DNA from: Serratia fonticola
GTDB taxonomy: Bacteria; Pseudomonadota; Gammaproteobacteria; Enterobacterales; Enterobacteriaceae
Direction: 5' to 3'
NCBI RefSeq assembly: GCF_001006005.1
Contig: NZ_CP011254.1
Span: 4,650,001 to 4,714,000 of the forward strand
Length of the DNA: 64,000 nt
This document shows, in pieces, positions 9,486-18,451 of this stretch. The first letter of the stretch is position 1. The number at the start of each line of letters is the position of its first letter. A program made the position numbers and the translations under genes. Under the pieces are notes generated by a model, which saw only the letters and a program-made list of their open reading frames with translations, was not told the DNA's origin and ran no database searches.

Positions 9486-10408
9486 TCACCCATCAATACC
9501 TGGATATCGCTCCTGAAGTGGCGCTTGCCCTGGCCGAAAACCGGCCGGTGGTGGCGTTGGAATCGACGATCATTTCCCACGGCATGCCTTACCCGCAAAA
9601 CGTTGAAACTGCCTTGCAGGTAGAGGAAAAGATCCGTGCCAACGGGGCGGTGCCAGCGACCATTGCGGTGATCAATGGGCGGATGAAGGCGGGGCTATTC
9701 CATGATGAGATAGAAACGTTGGGCCGCGAAGGGCACCGGGTCGCCAAAGTGAGCCGCCGCGACTTGCCGTTTGTGATTGCCAGTGGCAAAAACGGCGCAA
9801 CCACCGTGGCTTCTACCATGATCATTGCCGAACTGGCCGGGATCAGCGTATTCGCCACTGGCGGGATTGGCGGCGTGCACCGTGGCGCGCAGCAGACGTT
9901 TGATATTTCAGCCGATTTACAGGAATTGGCACAAACCAACGTGGCGGTGATTTGCGCCGGTGCCAAATCGATCCTGGATCTCGGTTTAACCACCGAATAT
10001 CTGGAAACCCACGGCGTGCCTTTGGTGGGGTACGGCACCGATAGCCTGCCCGCATTTTTCAGCCGTACCAGCCCTTATTCCGTTAGCGTACGCCTGGATA
10101 CGCCGCAGGAAATCGCGCGGGCAATGGCCGCCAAGTGGGCGGCTGGCTTGCAGGGCGGGATGGTGATTGCCAACCCAATCCCAGAGCAGTACGCCATGCC
10201 TGAAGAGAAGATCAACCAGGCCATTGAGCAGGCTGTTCAAGAGTCCGTGGAGCAGGGTGTTTCCGGCAAGGATAGTACGCCATTCCTGCTAGCCAGAGTC
10301 GCTGAATTGACCGGCGGCGACAGCCTGCAGGCCAATATTCAGCTGGTGTTTAATAATGCCGAATTGGCAGCCAAGATCGCGGGTCATTATCAGCGAAATT
10401 GCGCTTAA
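9470..10408 (+). CDS. psuG: Pseudouridine-5'-phosphate glycosidase
   Basis: This 312-residue enzyme reversibly splits pseudouridine 5'-phosphate into uracil and ribose 5-phosphate. The signature N-terminal segment ALESTIISHGMPYPQN is present, as are GKNGATTVASTM (phosphate/metal region), the FATGGIGGVHRG stretch and the catalytic-lysine region CAGAKSILDLG. Length fits the family. It overlaps the kinase gene by 16 bases and is followed by the transporter after about 115 bases, so the three genes form a pseudouridine uptake and breakdown unit. Confidence 0.95.
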   Translation: MQNSLITHQYLDIAPEVALALAENRPVVALESTIISHGMPYPQNVETALQVEEKIRANGAVPATIAVINGRMKAGLFHDEIETLGREGHRVAKVSRRDLPFVIASGKNGATTVASTMIIAELAGISVFATGGIGGVHRGAQQTFDISADLQELAQTNVAVICAGAKSILDLGLTTEYLETHGVPLVGYGTDSLPAFFSRTSPYSVSVRLDTPQEIARAMAAKWAAGLQGGMVIANPIPEQYAMPEEKINQAIEQAVQESVEQGVSGKDSTPFLLARVAELTGGDSLQANIQLVFNNAELAAKIAGHYQRNCA

Positions 10409-10523
10409 CGCTTAAATTAGCACTCTACGTTTGTCCTTGATAAATCACTTCTGCCTCGGCAGGCGGCAGGCTATTGCCGTTTGCCGAGTAAAGAAGGAAA
10501 TAAACAAAATAGAAGGGGGCCTT

Positions 10524-11783
10524 ATGGAGTTGTTGCGCAGTTTGGCAGGTATGTCGATCCTGTTATTAATCGGCTTTGTGTTTTCCGTCAATAAAAGAAA
10601 AATAAGCTTGCGCACGGTCGGTGCGGCATTGTTACTCCAGGTGTTGCTTGGCGCTATTATGCTGTATGTTCCCGCAGGTAAATGGTTAATTAACGCCATT
10701 GCCAGCGGTGTCAATCGCGTGATTTCGTACAGCGATGCGGGGAGCGCATTTATTTTTGGCGGCCTGGTAGGGCCGAAAATGAATGAGCTTTTCGATGGTG
10801 CAGGTTTTGTGTTCGCTTTTCACGTGCTACCCGCCATCATCTTTATCACCTCATTGATTTCTATTTTATATTACCTTGGGGTAATGAAGTGGGTGATCAA
10901 TATTCTTGGCTATGTCTTCCAGCGGCTTATGAATATCAGCAAGGTGGAGTCCTTCGCCGCAGTGACTACCATTTTCCTGGGGCAGAATGAGTTGCCTGCG
11001 GTGTTGAAGCCGTTTGTTAAACACATGAACCGCAATGAACTGTTCACGGTGATCTGTAGCGGTATGGCTTCCATTGCCGGTTCGATGCTGGTCGGTTATG
11101 CCGGTTTGGGCGTCCCCATCGAATATCTGCTGGCGGCCTCGCTGATGGCTATCCCCGGAGGGATCCTGTTTGCCCGTTTGCTCAGCCCGGCGACGGAGCC
11201 TTCCCGCGTTGAGTTCAGTGAAATGTCATTCAGTGATAAACGGCCTGCCAGCATTATCGAAGCGGCGGCCAACGGCGCGATGTTGGGGCTGAAAATTGCG
11301 GTGGGTGTTGCCACGGTAGTGATGGCTTTCGTTGCGCTGATCGCGTTGATCAACGGCATCATCGGTGGCGTTGGCGGCCTGTTTGGCGTTGAAAGCGTCA
11401 GTCTGCAAAGCCTGCTGGGCTATCTGTTTGCTCCGTTAGCCTACATCATGGGCGTGAGCTGGGAACATGCCGATCTGGCAGGGGGGTTGATTGGCCAGAA
11501 GTTGGCAATTAACGAATTTGTCGCCTATCTCAGCTTCTCTCCTTACCTGAAAGAAAGCGCGATGCTACTTGATCCGAAAACCATCGCGGTGATTTCGTTC
11601 GCACTGTGCGGTTTTGCCAATTTTGGTTCGATTGCCGTGGTAGTGGGGGCTTTCAGTGCGGTGGTGCCGGAAAGGGCCTCGGAAATTGCTCAGTTAGGGT
11701 TCCGGGCTCTGTTGGCGGCGACGCTGTCCAACCTGATGAGCGCCACCATTGCCGGGTTGTTTATCGGGTTAGGGGGGATTTGA
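10524..11783 (+). CDS. psuT: Nucleoside transporter, NupC/PsuT type
   Basis: This 419-residue inner-membrane protein belongs to the concentrative nucleoside transporter family. Conserved pieces include GQNELPAVLKPF and the C-terminal CGFANFGSIAVVVGAF segment (equivalent to the GFAN motif), with about ten hydrophobic segments. The ATG at 10524 has AGAAGGGGG at ideal spacing; the longer in-frame sequence from 10431 is not hydrophobic and is rejected. Placement after psuK and psuG points to pseudouridine as substrate, coupled to protons or sodium. Confidence 0.9.
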   Translation: MELLRSLAGMSILLLIGFVFSVNKRKISLRTVGAALLLQVLLGAIMLYVPAGKWLINAIASGVNRVISYSDAGSAFIFGGLVGPKMNELFDGAGFVFAFHVLPAIIFITSLISILYYLGVMKWVINILGYVFQRLMNISKVESFAAVTTIFLGQNELPAVLKPFVKHMNRNELFTVICSGMASIAGSMLVGYAGLGVPIEYLLAASLMAIPGGILFARLLSPATEPSRVEFSEMSFSDKRPASIIEAAANGAMLGLKIAVGVATVVMAFVALIALINGIIGGVGGLFGVESVSLQSLLGYLFAPLAYIMGVSWEHADLAGGLIGQKLAINEFVAYLSFSPYLKESAMLLDPKTIAVISFALCGFANFGSIAVVVGAFSAVVPERASEIAQLGFRALLAATLSNLMSATIAGLFIGLGGI

Positions 11784-11820
11784 AGAACCGGGGTAATTGC
11801 AGGTTAATCCGTCCTCGATT

Positions 11821-12238
11821 GCCCCTCACCCCAACCCTCTCCCGTAGGGCGAGGGAGCAGCCCGGCTTTTTTGATGAGGTTGTGCTGCTTCGGAAAGTAG
11901 GGAATAAAAACAAGAAAGGTAAGGTTTACGCAAGATAATCAACGAACTCGATCGGTTCCCTCTCCCTTTGGACGAGGGAGCTGCCCGGCTTTTTTGATGA
12001 GGTTGGGCTGCTTCGGAAAGTAGGGAATAAAACAAGAAAGGCAAGGTGTTACGCAAGACAATCAACGAACTCGATCGGTTCCCTCTCCCTTTGGACGAGG
12101 GAGCAGCCCGGCTTTTTTGATGAGGTTGGGCTGCTTCGGAAAGTAGGGAATAAAACAAGAAAGGCAAGGTTTTACTCAAGATAATCAACGAACTCGATCG
12201 GTTCCCTCTCCCTTTGGGAGAGGGTTAGGGTGAGGGGC
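11821..12238. repeat. 123-bp tandem repeat array framed by 23-bp inverted repeats
   Basis: Three head-to-tail units start at 11851, 11974 and 12097, each beginning GAGGGAG(C) and containing CCCGGCTTTTTTGATGAGG and GAACTCGATCGGTTCCC. Copies differ at only a few positions. The array is bounded by a C-rich arm at 11821-11843 and its near-perfect inverse (22 of 23 bases) at 12216-12238. It ends four bases before the nudI stop codon. Outer arms of the form CCCTCACCC..AACCCTCTCCC are widely dispersed in enterobacterial genomes. The minus-strand reading frame through the array is a by-product of the repeat. Confidence 0.9.
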
Positions 12239-12242
12239 ATCA

Positions 12243-12671
12243 CTACTCCAGCAACCCACGTTGGCGTAGCGTGAATCGGGTTGCTTCGTTCAGATCGTAG
12301 CTGGCCAGTTCTTCCTTTCGCACCCAGGCATATTCTTCAAACTCGTCATTAAGCGTGATGGTGCGGTTGGCCGCGTGGCAGTCAAAAATCAGGTAAATCA
12401 TATAGATTTGCTCTTTACTGCCGTCTTCGTAGGTCTTCACCCGCACGTCATCGCGAAACGTCCAGGGTTGAATGCGGTCCAGCACCAGATCGCTACCCAG
12501 TTCTTCACTTACTTCGCGACGCAACGCCTGCTCGATGGTTTCTCCTGGCTCGGTACCGCCGCCGGATAACGCCCATTGACCGGGGAACACCCCTTTATGG
12601 GCCGCCATTTTGCATAGCAGATAGGCGTTATCGTTTTCAATTAACGGGCAAACAATAATACGTTGACGCAT
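12243..12671 (-). CDS. nudI: Nucleoside triphosphatase NudI (Nudix)
   Basis: This 142-residue Nudix hydrolase acts on pyrimidine nucleoside triphosphates, including dUTP and dTTP, releasing pyrophosphate. The Nudix box runs from [14 protein letters not shown] to RREVSEELG around residues 37-60, with all the metal-binding Glu residues. The N-terminus [11 protein letters not shown] and the [18 protein letters not shown] segment match my memory of E. coli NudI almost position by position, which fixes the start at 12671. The 3' end abuts the tandem repeat array. The next co-directional gene upstream lies about 135 bases away. Confidence 0.93.
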   Translation of the reverse strand: MRQRIIVCPLIENDNAYLLCKMAAHKGVFPGQWALSGGGTEPGETIEQALRREVSEELGSDLVLDRIQPWTFRDDVRVKTYEDGSKEQIYMIYLIFDCHAANRTITLNDEFEEYAWVRKEELASYDLNEATRFTLRQRGLLE

Positions 12672-12805
12672 CGTAACTCCATGTTTCAAGGGCATCAGAT
12701 TGGTGCAACGCATTATACTCCAGTCACCAAGTGGGAGTTTTAAATTCTCATCTTCCAGCTTTGAGCGGTAAAGGGGATGAGAACCGCAATCCTCATCCCG
12801 CTGGC

Positions 12806-13339
12806 TTACAGTTTGGCCCGGTACTCGTCTTCCAACCGGCTCATTGAGGCCCAGAACGGGCTTGGTGTCCGCTCCAGCAGGCGATCGGCCAGCAGATCCA
12901 GATGGGTATGCCAGCCGCTGGCGACGCTGAGCAGGGTATCGCGGTTGGCCAGGCGGCGATGGGTAAGGGTCAACAGCACCTTATCCTCTTGCTCGGTCAG
13001 TTCAATAGTGACTTCAGAAGGGCGGGCTTCCCCTGTTTCTGCCCAGGTAAAGCTCACCAGGCGCGGTGGCAGAATGCAGGTGATATGACCCATCTGAGCG
13101 ATTTTACCAGCACAGGATTTGTATTTTGCCGGTGGTTTTTCATCCTCCCCGGCCAAATCGGCGTTGCAAAACAATAGTTCGATCTTGGCCCCGACCTGCA
13201 TGGGCATCTCACCGGCGGCCAGCCAGCTGGCGCGTTTATCCGATTCGATCAGGTAGGCCCAGACGCGTTTGAGCGGGCCGGGCAGCAGCCGCTGGATCCG
13301 CAGCGTACCGGTTTCAATAATCATACCGTAGTCGTTCAT
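12806..13339 (-). CDS. SRPBCC (AHSA1-like) domain protein
   Basis: This is a 177-residue START/Bet v1-fold protein of the Aha1 C-terminal-like group (pattern [32 protein letters not shown] and then [18 protein letters not shown]). Members bind hydrophobic ligands and are commonly encoded right after an ArsR repressor, as here: the start lies four bases after the ArsR stop. The pair is therefore one transcription unit. Function beyond ligand binding cannot be inferred. Confidence 0.85.
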   Translation of the reverse strand: MNDYGMIIETGTLRIQRLLPGPLKRVWAYLIESDKRASWLAAGEMPMQVGAKIELLFCNADLAGEDEKPPAKYKSCAGKIAQMGHITCILPPRLVSFTWAETGEARPSEVTIELTEQEDKVLLTLTHRRLANRDTLLSVASGWHTHLDLLADRLLERTPSPFWASMSRLEDEYRAKL

Positions 13340-13343
13340 GGGT

Positions 13344-13691
13344 TCACTCCGTCGGAGGATGCGAGTCGGCTTGCAACAGCGCTTGTTCTAGCGCGTCCAG
13401 CCGCTCATTCCAGAAATGTTCGTAGGTTTGCAGCCACTGCATGGCCTGCACCATTGGCTCGGGAGCGAGCCGGCAGATATGGTTTCTTCCCTGCACGGTG
13501 CGTTGCACCAGCCCGGCTTGCTCCAGCGCTTTGATATGCTTGGAAGCTCCGGCAAACGACATCTCGAACGGCGCAGCCAGTTCACCGATGCTGTGTTCGC
13601 CTTCTGCCAATGTACGCAGGATGGCGCGCCTTGTCGGGTCGGCCAGCGCGTGGAAAATGGCGTCCAGCGGTGAGGAAGATAATTTAACCAT
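13344..13691 (-). CDS. ArsR-family winged-helix repressor
   Basis: This 115-residue protein has the ArsR/SmtB wHTH: DAIFHALADPTRRAILRTLAEGEHSIGELA, then the recognition helix MSFAGASKHIKALEQAGLV and the wing VQRTVQGRNHICRLAPE. No Cys metal-binding box (CVC) is present, so it belongs to the non-metal group that regulates SRPBCC genes. It heads the two-gene operon with the AHSA1-like gene and its start codon sits inside a perfect 20-bp palindrome, which suggests autorepression. Confidence 0.9.
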   Translation of the reverse strand: MVKLSSSPLDAIFHALADPTRRAILRTLAEGEHSIGELAAPFEMSFAGASKHIKALEQAGLVQRTVQGRNHICRLAPEPMVQAMQWLQTYEHFWNERLDALEQALLQADSHPPTE

Positions 13692-13701
13692 ATGGTTAAA
13701 T
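13682..13701. promoter_or_regulatory. 20-bp perfect palindrome over the ArsR start codon
   Basis: ATTTAACCAT is followed directly by its reverse complement ATGGTTAAAT. The start codon of the ArsR gene (13689-13691, minus strand) lies within it. A bound dimer could block both transcription and initiation; autoregulation is inferred from position and symmetry. Confidence 0.65.
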
Positions 13702-13780
13702 ATAGAACGTCAGCGTCAATACTCAACCAGGTTGTTGAATATTTTTTAACCTTGTCACATTAAAAGTGTGGGTAAGGTAA

Positions 13781-14377
13781 TTACTCCGGGGAACGATCGA
13801 GCATAGTAAGGGCGAGTTTCACCGCCTTTTCCAGCCGGGCACGGCTCACGCCATCCCGAGCCTGAACGGACAAACCATGCAGGAACGCCGCAAAATAATC
13901 GCCAAGGCTCTCTGCATCGGTGTTGGCGGGGAGTTCTCCGGCCTGTACCGCATCCTGCAACTTGGCGATGATACCTTGAGTGCGCTGTTGGCGGTGTTCC
14001 ATCAACCAGCGCATGACGCCCTGATTATCTTCACTGACGCTGGTCGCAGAAGAGACCACCATGCACCCTTGAGGAAGTTCACCGTGGCTGTAGAGGGCAA
14101 CAGCGTCGTTCAACATCTGTTTGATGGCTTCACGCACGCTAGCCTGTTCTTCGAAAGCACGCTCGGCAAAGCCACCTTCGTGGGCTTCGTAGTGTGTTAT
14201 CGCTTCACGAAACAGTAATTCTTTCGAGCCGAAGGCCTTGTAGATCCGGGCCGAGGCAATGCCCAGTTCGGCCACCAGGTCGGACATCGAGGTGCCTTCA
14301 AATCCCTGTCGCCAAAATAAGTCCCGTGCTTGCAATAGGGCCTGTTCACGATCGAACTCTCTTGGTCTACCTGCCAT
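13781..14377 (-). CDS. TetR/AcrR-family repressor
   Basis: This 198-residue regulator has the TetR N-terminal helix-turn-helix: REQALLQARDLFWRQGFEGTSMSDLVAELGIASARIYKAFGSKELLF at about residues 9-55. The C-terminal half is the variable ligand-binding domain. It is divergent from the isomerase/hydrolase operon starting at 14516, with a perfect palindrome between them. The second of two close ATGs (14377) is preferred because GGAG lies nine bases upstream of it but only three bases before the first ATG (14383). Confidence 0.88.
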   Translation of the reverse strand: MAGRPREFDREQALLQARDLFWRQGFEGTSMSDLVAELGIASARIYKAFGSKELLFREAITHYEAHEGGFAERAFEEQASVREAIKQMLNDAVALYSHGELPQGCMVVSSATSVSEDNQGVMRWLMEHRQQRTQGIIAKLQDAVQAGELPANTDAESLGDYFAAFLHGLSVQARDGVSRARLEKAVKLALTMLDRSPE

Positions 14378-14481
14378 CGTCATCTTCTCCGGTGATTTTG
14401 CTGCGGAGTACAGGATCGCTTAAATAGCGGATAACGCCAACGAATTTCAAAATCCGCTTGCCGATGATTCGATTTAAGCCT

Positions 14482-14505
14482 ATTGTTTGTCAATCGACAA
14501 ACAAT
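14482..14505. promoter_or_regulatory. TetR-type operator, perfect 10-bp inverted repeat
   Basis: ATTGTTTGTC, a 4-base spacer AATC, and GACAAACAAT form an exact dyad 11 bases before the isomerase start and 105 bases from the divergent TetR start. Size, symmetry and location are those of a TetR-family operator controlling both directions. Confidence 0.75.
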
Positions 14506-14515
14506 GGGAAAGACA

Positions 14516-15571
14516 ATGAAAACGATTAAAGGCCCCAGCCTGCACCTTGCTCAATTTAGTGATGCAGCTCCACCGTTCAATAGCCTGCCAGCGATTGCCG
14601 CCTGGGCAAAAGAGACGGGTTTTAAAGCTTTGCAGATCCCCGCGTGGGATAGCCGTTTGTTTGATGTGAAAACGGCGGCGGAAAGCCAAAGTTATTGCGA
14701 TGACATCACCGGCATGCTGGCGCAGCACGGCCTGGTGATCAGCGAGTTAACCACGCATATTTTCGGCCAACTAATGGCGGTGCATCCAGCCTATGATGCG
14801 TTATGCGACAGTTTTGTGCCGGAGGGACTACGTGGCGATCCGCAAGGGCGAACGCTTTGGGCCAAAGAAAACCTGCTGTTGGCGGCAAAAGCATCAGCCC
14901 GCCTAGGTCTGACTGAAATGGGTACCTTCTCCGGTTCGCTGGCTTGGCCCTACCTGTTTCCATTTCCGCAACGGCCAGCAGGGCTGATTGAAACGGCCTT
15001 CGATGAGCTGGCCAAACGGTGGTTACCCGTGCTCGATGCCTGTGATGAGCAGGGCATCAACCTGTGTTATGAGATCCATCCCAGCGAAGATCTGCATGAT
15101 GGCATTACTTTTGAAATGTTCCATCAGCGCGTTGCGGCTCATCCACGCTGCCAAATGCTGTTCGATCCCAGCCATTTCGTGCTGCAACAGCTCAACTATC
15201 TGGAATTTATCGATATCTATAAAGATCACATCCGCATGTTTCACGTCAAGGACGCAGAGTTTAATCCGAGTGGTCGGCAGGGGATTTACGGTGGCTATCA
15301 GTCCTGGGCGGATCGTGCAGGGCGTTTCCGTTCATTAGGGGATGGGCAAGTGGACTTTAAAGGCATCTTCTCCAAATTGACGCAGTACGATTATGCCGGT
15401 TGGGCCACGCTTGAATGGGAATGCTGCCTGAAGCATCCACAAACCGGGGCCGAAGAAGGCGCCGCGTTTATCCGCAACCATATTATTCCGGTCACGGATA
15501 AAGTGTTCGATGACTTTGCCGGTGCGCCGGTCAACCAACAACAAATCAACGCCTTGCTGGGCATTCGCTAA
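14516..15571 (+). CDS. Sugar phosphate isomerase/epimerase (AP-endonuclease-2 TIM barrel)
   Basis: This 351-residue protein is of the xylose-isomerase-like TIM-barrel family. Metal-binding segments are visible as LCYEIHPSEDL (Glu and His), MLFDPSHFVLQ (Asp and His), FHVKDAEFNP (His and Asp) and ATLEWEC near the C-terminus (Glu). Members convert keto/aldo sugars or inositol derivatives and often belong to catabolic operons. It is first in a three-gene unit with two alpha/beta hydrolases, under the divergent TetR. ATG 14516 is selected because GGGAAAG precedes it; the earlier in-frame codons lie within the operator. Confidence 0.85.
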   Translation: MKTIKGPSLHLAQFSDAAPPFNSLPAIAAWAKETGFKALQIPAWDSRLFDVKTAAESQSYCDDITGMLAQHGLVISELTTHIFGQLMAVHPAYDALCDSFVPEGLRGDPQGRTLWAKENLLLAAKASARLGLTEMGTFSGSLAWPYLFPFPQRPAGLIETAFDELAKRWLPVLDACDEQGINLCYEIHPSEDLHDGITFEMFHQRVAAHPRCQMLFDPSHFVLQQLNYLEFIDIYKDHIRMFHVKDAEFNPSGRQGIYGGYQSWADRAGRFRSLGDGQVDFKGIFSKLTQYDYAGWATLEWECCLKHPQTGAEEGAAFIRNHIIPVTDKVFDDFAGAPVNQQQINALLGIR

Positions 15572-15586
15572 CCTCTGGAGCACCTT

Positions 15587-16486
15587 ATGACTATGCTGAC
15601 TCACGGGCCATTATCCAATGGGCTCGAGGCCGAACACGTCTATATTAAAATCAACGGCCAGCGTATTCACTGCGCCATCGCCGGTAGCGGGCAACCGGTG
15701 CTGCTGATCCCTGGCTGGCCACAAACCTGGTACACCTGGCGTTACGTAATGCAGGCGCTCGCCAATGCGGGCTTTCAGGCTATTGCTGTAGATCCTCCTG
15801 GTATAGGAGACTCGGACAAACCCCTCGGTGGTTATGACACCGGCAGCGTTGCCGAAAAACTCCATCAGGTCATGGCGCAACTGGGGCATCAGCGCTATGC
15901 GGTGATCGGCCATGATATTGGCATGTGGGTGGGTTATGCGTTGGCCAGCGATTACCCTCAGGCGGTGAGCAGGCTGGTGCTGACCGAAGCTGTGATCCCC
16001 GGTTTGGCAGAAGCCCCGCCGATCTTTGTTCCCGCCGAGGACAACATCTTCCTGTGGCATTTTATGTTTAACCAGTTAACCGACCTGCCCGAAGCCCTGA
16101 CCACCGGCCGAGAGGCTGAGTATCTGGGGTACATTTTCAACCGCTGGTCTTACCGGCGCGATCGCGTCGCCGCGGAAACCTACATCGCGGCTTACTCGGT
16201 GCCTGGCAGCTTGCGTGCCGGTTTTGATTATTACCGGGCCATTCCTGAGACCATTCGACAAAACCAACAACGGGCTAAAACGCCCCTAACGATGCCGGTG
16301 ATGACGATTGGCGCAGAACATGCGACCCGCGATGCGCCATTCCTTACCTTGCAGGGTAAGGCTCATCAACTCCAAGGGGAAGTGGTGCCTGGCTGTGGGC
16401 ATTTCATTACCGAGGAGTGCCACGAGGAATTTATCACCCTGATCCTGCCTTTTTTACAGGAGGGTAAAGCCCATGCCGCTGGATAA
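15587..16486 (+). CDS. Alpha/beta hydrolase, epoxide hydrolase/dehalogenase type
   Basis: This is a 299-residue alpha/beta-hydrolase. The nucleophile elbow reads VIGHDIGMWVGY, so the nucleophile is Asp, as in soluble epoxide hydrolases and fluoroacetate or haloalkane dehalogenases. The oxyanion-hole motif is LIPGWPQTWYTW and the catalytic His lies in GCGHFITEE close to the C-terminus. GGAG precedes the ATG. It starts 16 bases after the isomerase stop and overlaps the esterase gene by 14 bases. The set suggests breakdown or detoxification of an esterified or epoxidised compound; the substrate is unknown. Confidence 0.85.
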   Translation: MTMLTHGPLSNGLEAEHVYIKINGQRIHCAIAGSGQPVLLIPGWPQTWYTWRYVMQALANAGFQAIAVDPPGIGDSDKPLGGYDTGSVAEKLHQVMAQLGHQRYAVIGHDIGMWVGYALASDYPQAVSRLVLTEAVIPGLAEAPPIFVPAEDNIFLWHFMFNQLTDLPEALTTGREAEYLGYIFNRWSYRRDRVAAETYIAAYSVPGSLRAGFDYYRAIPETIRQNQQRAKTPLTMPVMTIGAEHATRDAPFLTLQGKAHQLQGEVVPGCGHFITEECHEEFITLILPFLQEGKAHAAG

Positions 16487-17390
16487 GCAGATCGCGCTAT
16501 TTTTGCAGCAACAGGCGGATGCGCCCGCACCATCCTCACTGGAAGAACTACGTGCGCAAACGGCAGTTGGGTTACAGCGCTTGCAGGGGGCACCCCAGCC
16601 CGTCAAAAAAATAATGGCGTTCCACATCCCGGTTGGCGGCGGGCAAACTATTAGCGTGCGCGGTTATATTCCCCTAAATGCGCCAGAGGATATGCCGCTT
16701 CCGGCGATGGTGTTCGCTCACGGCGGCGGATGGTGTCTGGGCTCGCTTGACGTTTACGATGCACCTTGTCGCGCGTTGGCCAATGCCACTGGGCGAGTGA
16801 TCCTGTCTGTCGACTATCGCCTGGCTCCGGAATATCCTTTCCCGACGCCGTTGCATGACGTTTATCAGGCGCTATGTTGGGCCTCGCAACAAGCAGCGCA
16901 AATCGGCATTGATCCCCAGCGGATTGCGCTTGGCGGGGATAGTGCGGGTGGGAACCTCGCGGCAGCGGCAGCTCTGATGGCCAGAGATCGGCCAGGGCCA
17001 GCCGTAGAACATCAATACCTGCTTTACCCTGCATTGGATAGCGGGATGGCGATGCCAAGCTTTGACGCATATGGTGAAGGTTACTACCTGACGCAGGAGA
17101 TCATGGGGTGGTGCTGGGCAAACTACCTTGGGCCGGATACCGACCCTCAGGAGCCTTACGCTTCTCCTTGGCATGCGTCAACGCTGGCAGACTTACCACC
17201 AGCGACGATCCTGGTATGCGAATACGATCCGCTGCGGGATGAAGGTGAACGCTATGCACAGCGATTGCAAGAAGCTGGCGTTAACGTGAAATGCCAGCGT
17301 TTGCCTGGGATGGTGCACGCTTGCATACATATGACTGGGTTGACCCCGGCGGCCCAGGTTCTGTTTACTGCGTTGGAGGCATTGCCTTAA
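16473..17390 (+). CDS. Alpha/beta hydrolase, hormone-sensitive-lipase (HSL) type esterase
   Basis: This is a 305-residue esterase of bacterial family IV. The oxyanion motif is AHGGGWCLGS, the nucleophile motif is GGDSAGGNLAAA, the acid lies in YDPLRDEGE, and the catalytic His is in GMVHACIHM. Such enzymes hydrolyse short-chain esters in the cytosol. The gene overlaps the preceding hydrolase by 14 bases and has an AGGAGG ribosome site, so it is co-translated as the third gene of the TetR-controlled operon. Confidence 0.88.
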   Translation: MPLDKQIALFLQQQADAPAPSSLEELRAQTAVGLQRLQGAPQPVKKIMAFHIPVGGGQTISVRGYIPLNAPEDMPLPAMVFAHGGGWCLGSLDVYDAPCRALANATGRVILSVDYRLAPEYPFPTPLHDVYQALCWASQQAAQIGIDPQRIALGGDSAGGNLAAAAALMARDRPGPAVEHQYLLYPALDSGMAMPSFDAYGEGYYLTQEIMGWCWANYLGPDTDPQEPYASPWHASTLADLPPATILVCEYDPLRDEGERYAQRLQEAGVNVKCQRLPGMVHACIHMTGLTPAAQVLFTALEALP

Positions 17391-17519
17391 TTAGCATCCC
17401 GCCAGGGAAGGCGGGACAATGCGGTATTAAAATGATAAATCTAGTGCTGACACGTTATTATCAGTCCTGCGAGCTAAATTGCTTAATGCCAACCCTAAAA
17501 CGTAACAGGAGCCAGGGAA

Positions 17520-18344
17520 TTGCAAGGTGTGCCAGAACAGTTTCCGTTTGAGAAAGATCGCGCCCAGTTCCGGCATTTGCCGCAGTTGCCGGGCGTGGAG
17601 CTTTATCAGGCCCATATCGATCGCTATGCGTTTGAGCCGCACGCCCATGATGCGTTTGGTATCGGCACGGTGGAAGCCGGGGCGGAGCGCTTTCGCTACC
17701 GTGGGGCACAACATTTAGCCGCTCCGGGTGCCTTGGTGCTGATGAATCCGGACGAGTTGCATACCGGCGAAGCGGAAACGGCAGGCGGTTGGAACTATCG
17801 GATGATCTATCTGGAGCCTGCGGCGCTGGAGCGGATTTCCGGTGAGAAGGGCTGCTGGTTCCACGACGTGATCCACCATGATGCGGCGGCGGCCAAGCGG
17901 CTTTCGCAAACGCTGGCGGCGTTATGGCAAACACGGGACACGCTGGCGCTCGATAGCCTGCTGCTGTCCGTCGTTGATATTTTGCGCCCTCACGCGCGTA
18001 TTGCTCAACCGCAGCAGAATGAAGCCGCCCATCGCATGGCGATAGTGAAGGAGTATCTGCGGGATAACTTTTCCTCCCCAATCACGTTGAGCGATCTGGC
18101 GACGCTGGTCTCGCTCAGCCCGTATCATTTCCAGCGTAAATTCAAGGCGCAATTCCATGTCACCCCACATCAGATGCTGATGGCGATCCGGCTCGAAAAA
18201 GCCAAGCAGATGCTCGGGCGGGGAATGCCTGCGGCCCAGGTGGCCGTAGCTGTGGGGTTAACCGATCAGGCACATCTCACCAAAGCACTGGTTAATCGTT
18301 ACGGTGTCACGCCTGCGCGCTACCAAAAGCAGGTGATGCGTTAA
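17520..18344 (+). CDS. AraC-family transcriptional regulator (TTG start)
   Basis: This 274-residue protein has an N-terminal cupin-like arm (RYAFEPHAHDAFGIGTVEAGAERF) and a C-terminal AraC double helix-turn-helix (DNFSSPITLSDLATLVSLSPYHFQRKFKAQFHVTPHQ, then AKQMLGRGMPAAQVAVAVGLTDQAHL). The frame opens with TTG at 17520, preceded by AGGAGCCAGGG, and no in-frame ATG occurs before the cupin region. The downstream co-directional DMT transporter at 18452 is a common partner for this type of regulator, suggesting control of an efflux gene. Confidence 0.85.
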   Translation: MQGVPEQFPFEKDRAQFRHLPQLPGVELYQAHIDRYAFEPHAHDAFGIGTVEAGAERFRYRGAQHLAAPGALVLMNPDELHTGEAETAGGWNYRMIYLEPAALERISGEKGCWFHDVIHHDAAAAKRLSQTLAALWQTRDTLALDSLLLSVVDILRPHARIAQPQQNEAAHRMAIVKEYLRDNFSSPITLSDLATLVSLSPYHFQRKFKAQFHVTPHQMLMAIRLEKAKQMLGRGMPAAQVAVAVGLTDQAHLTKALVNRYGVTPARYQKQVMR

Positions 18345-18451
18345 CTTCCGCCGCAAAAGCGGGCGTAAAACAGCAACCTGGTACAATATTCTGCCCCCAC
18401 GTCCCTCTATCCTGATGCCACTTGAGAATGGCTGTTGATGATGGAGTCACT

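Noticed and set aside
11826..12188. 120-residue reading frame on the minus strand made of three internal repeats
   Set aside because: It simply reads through the 123-bp tandem array (123 is a multiple of three), with no ribosome site and no protein-like pattern.
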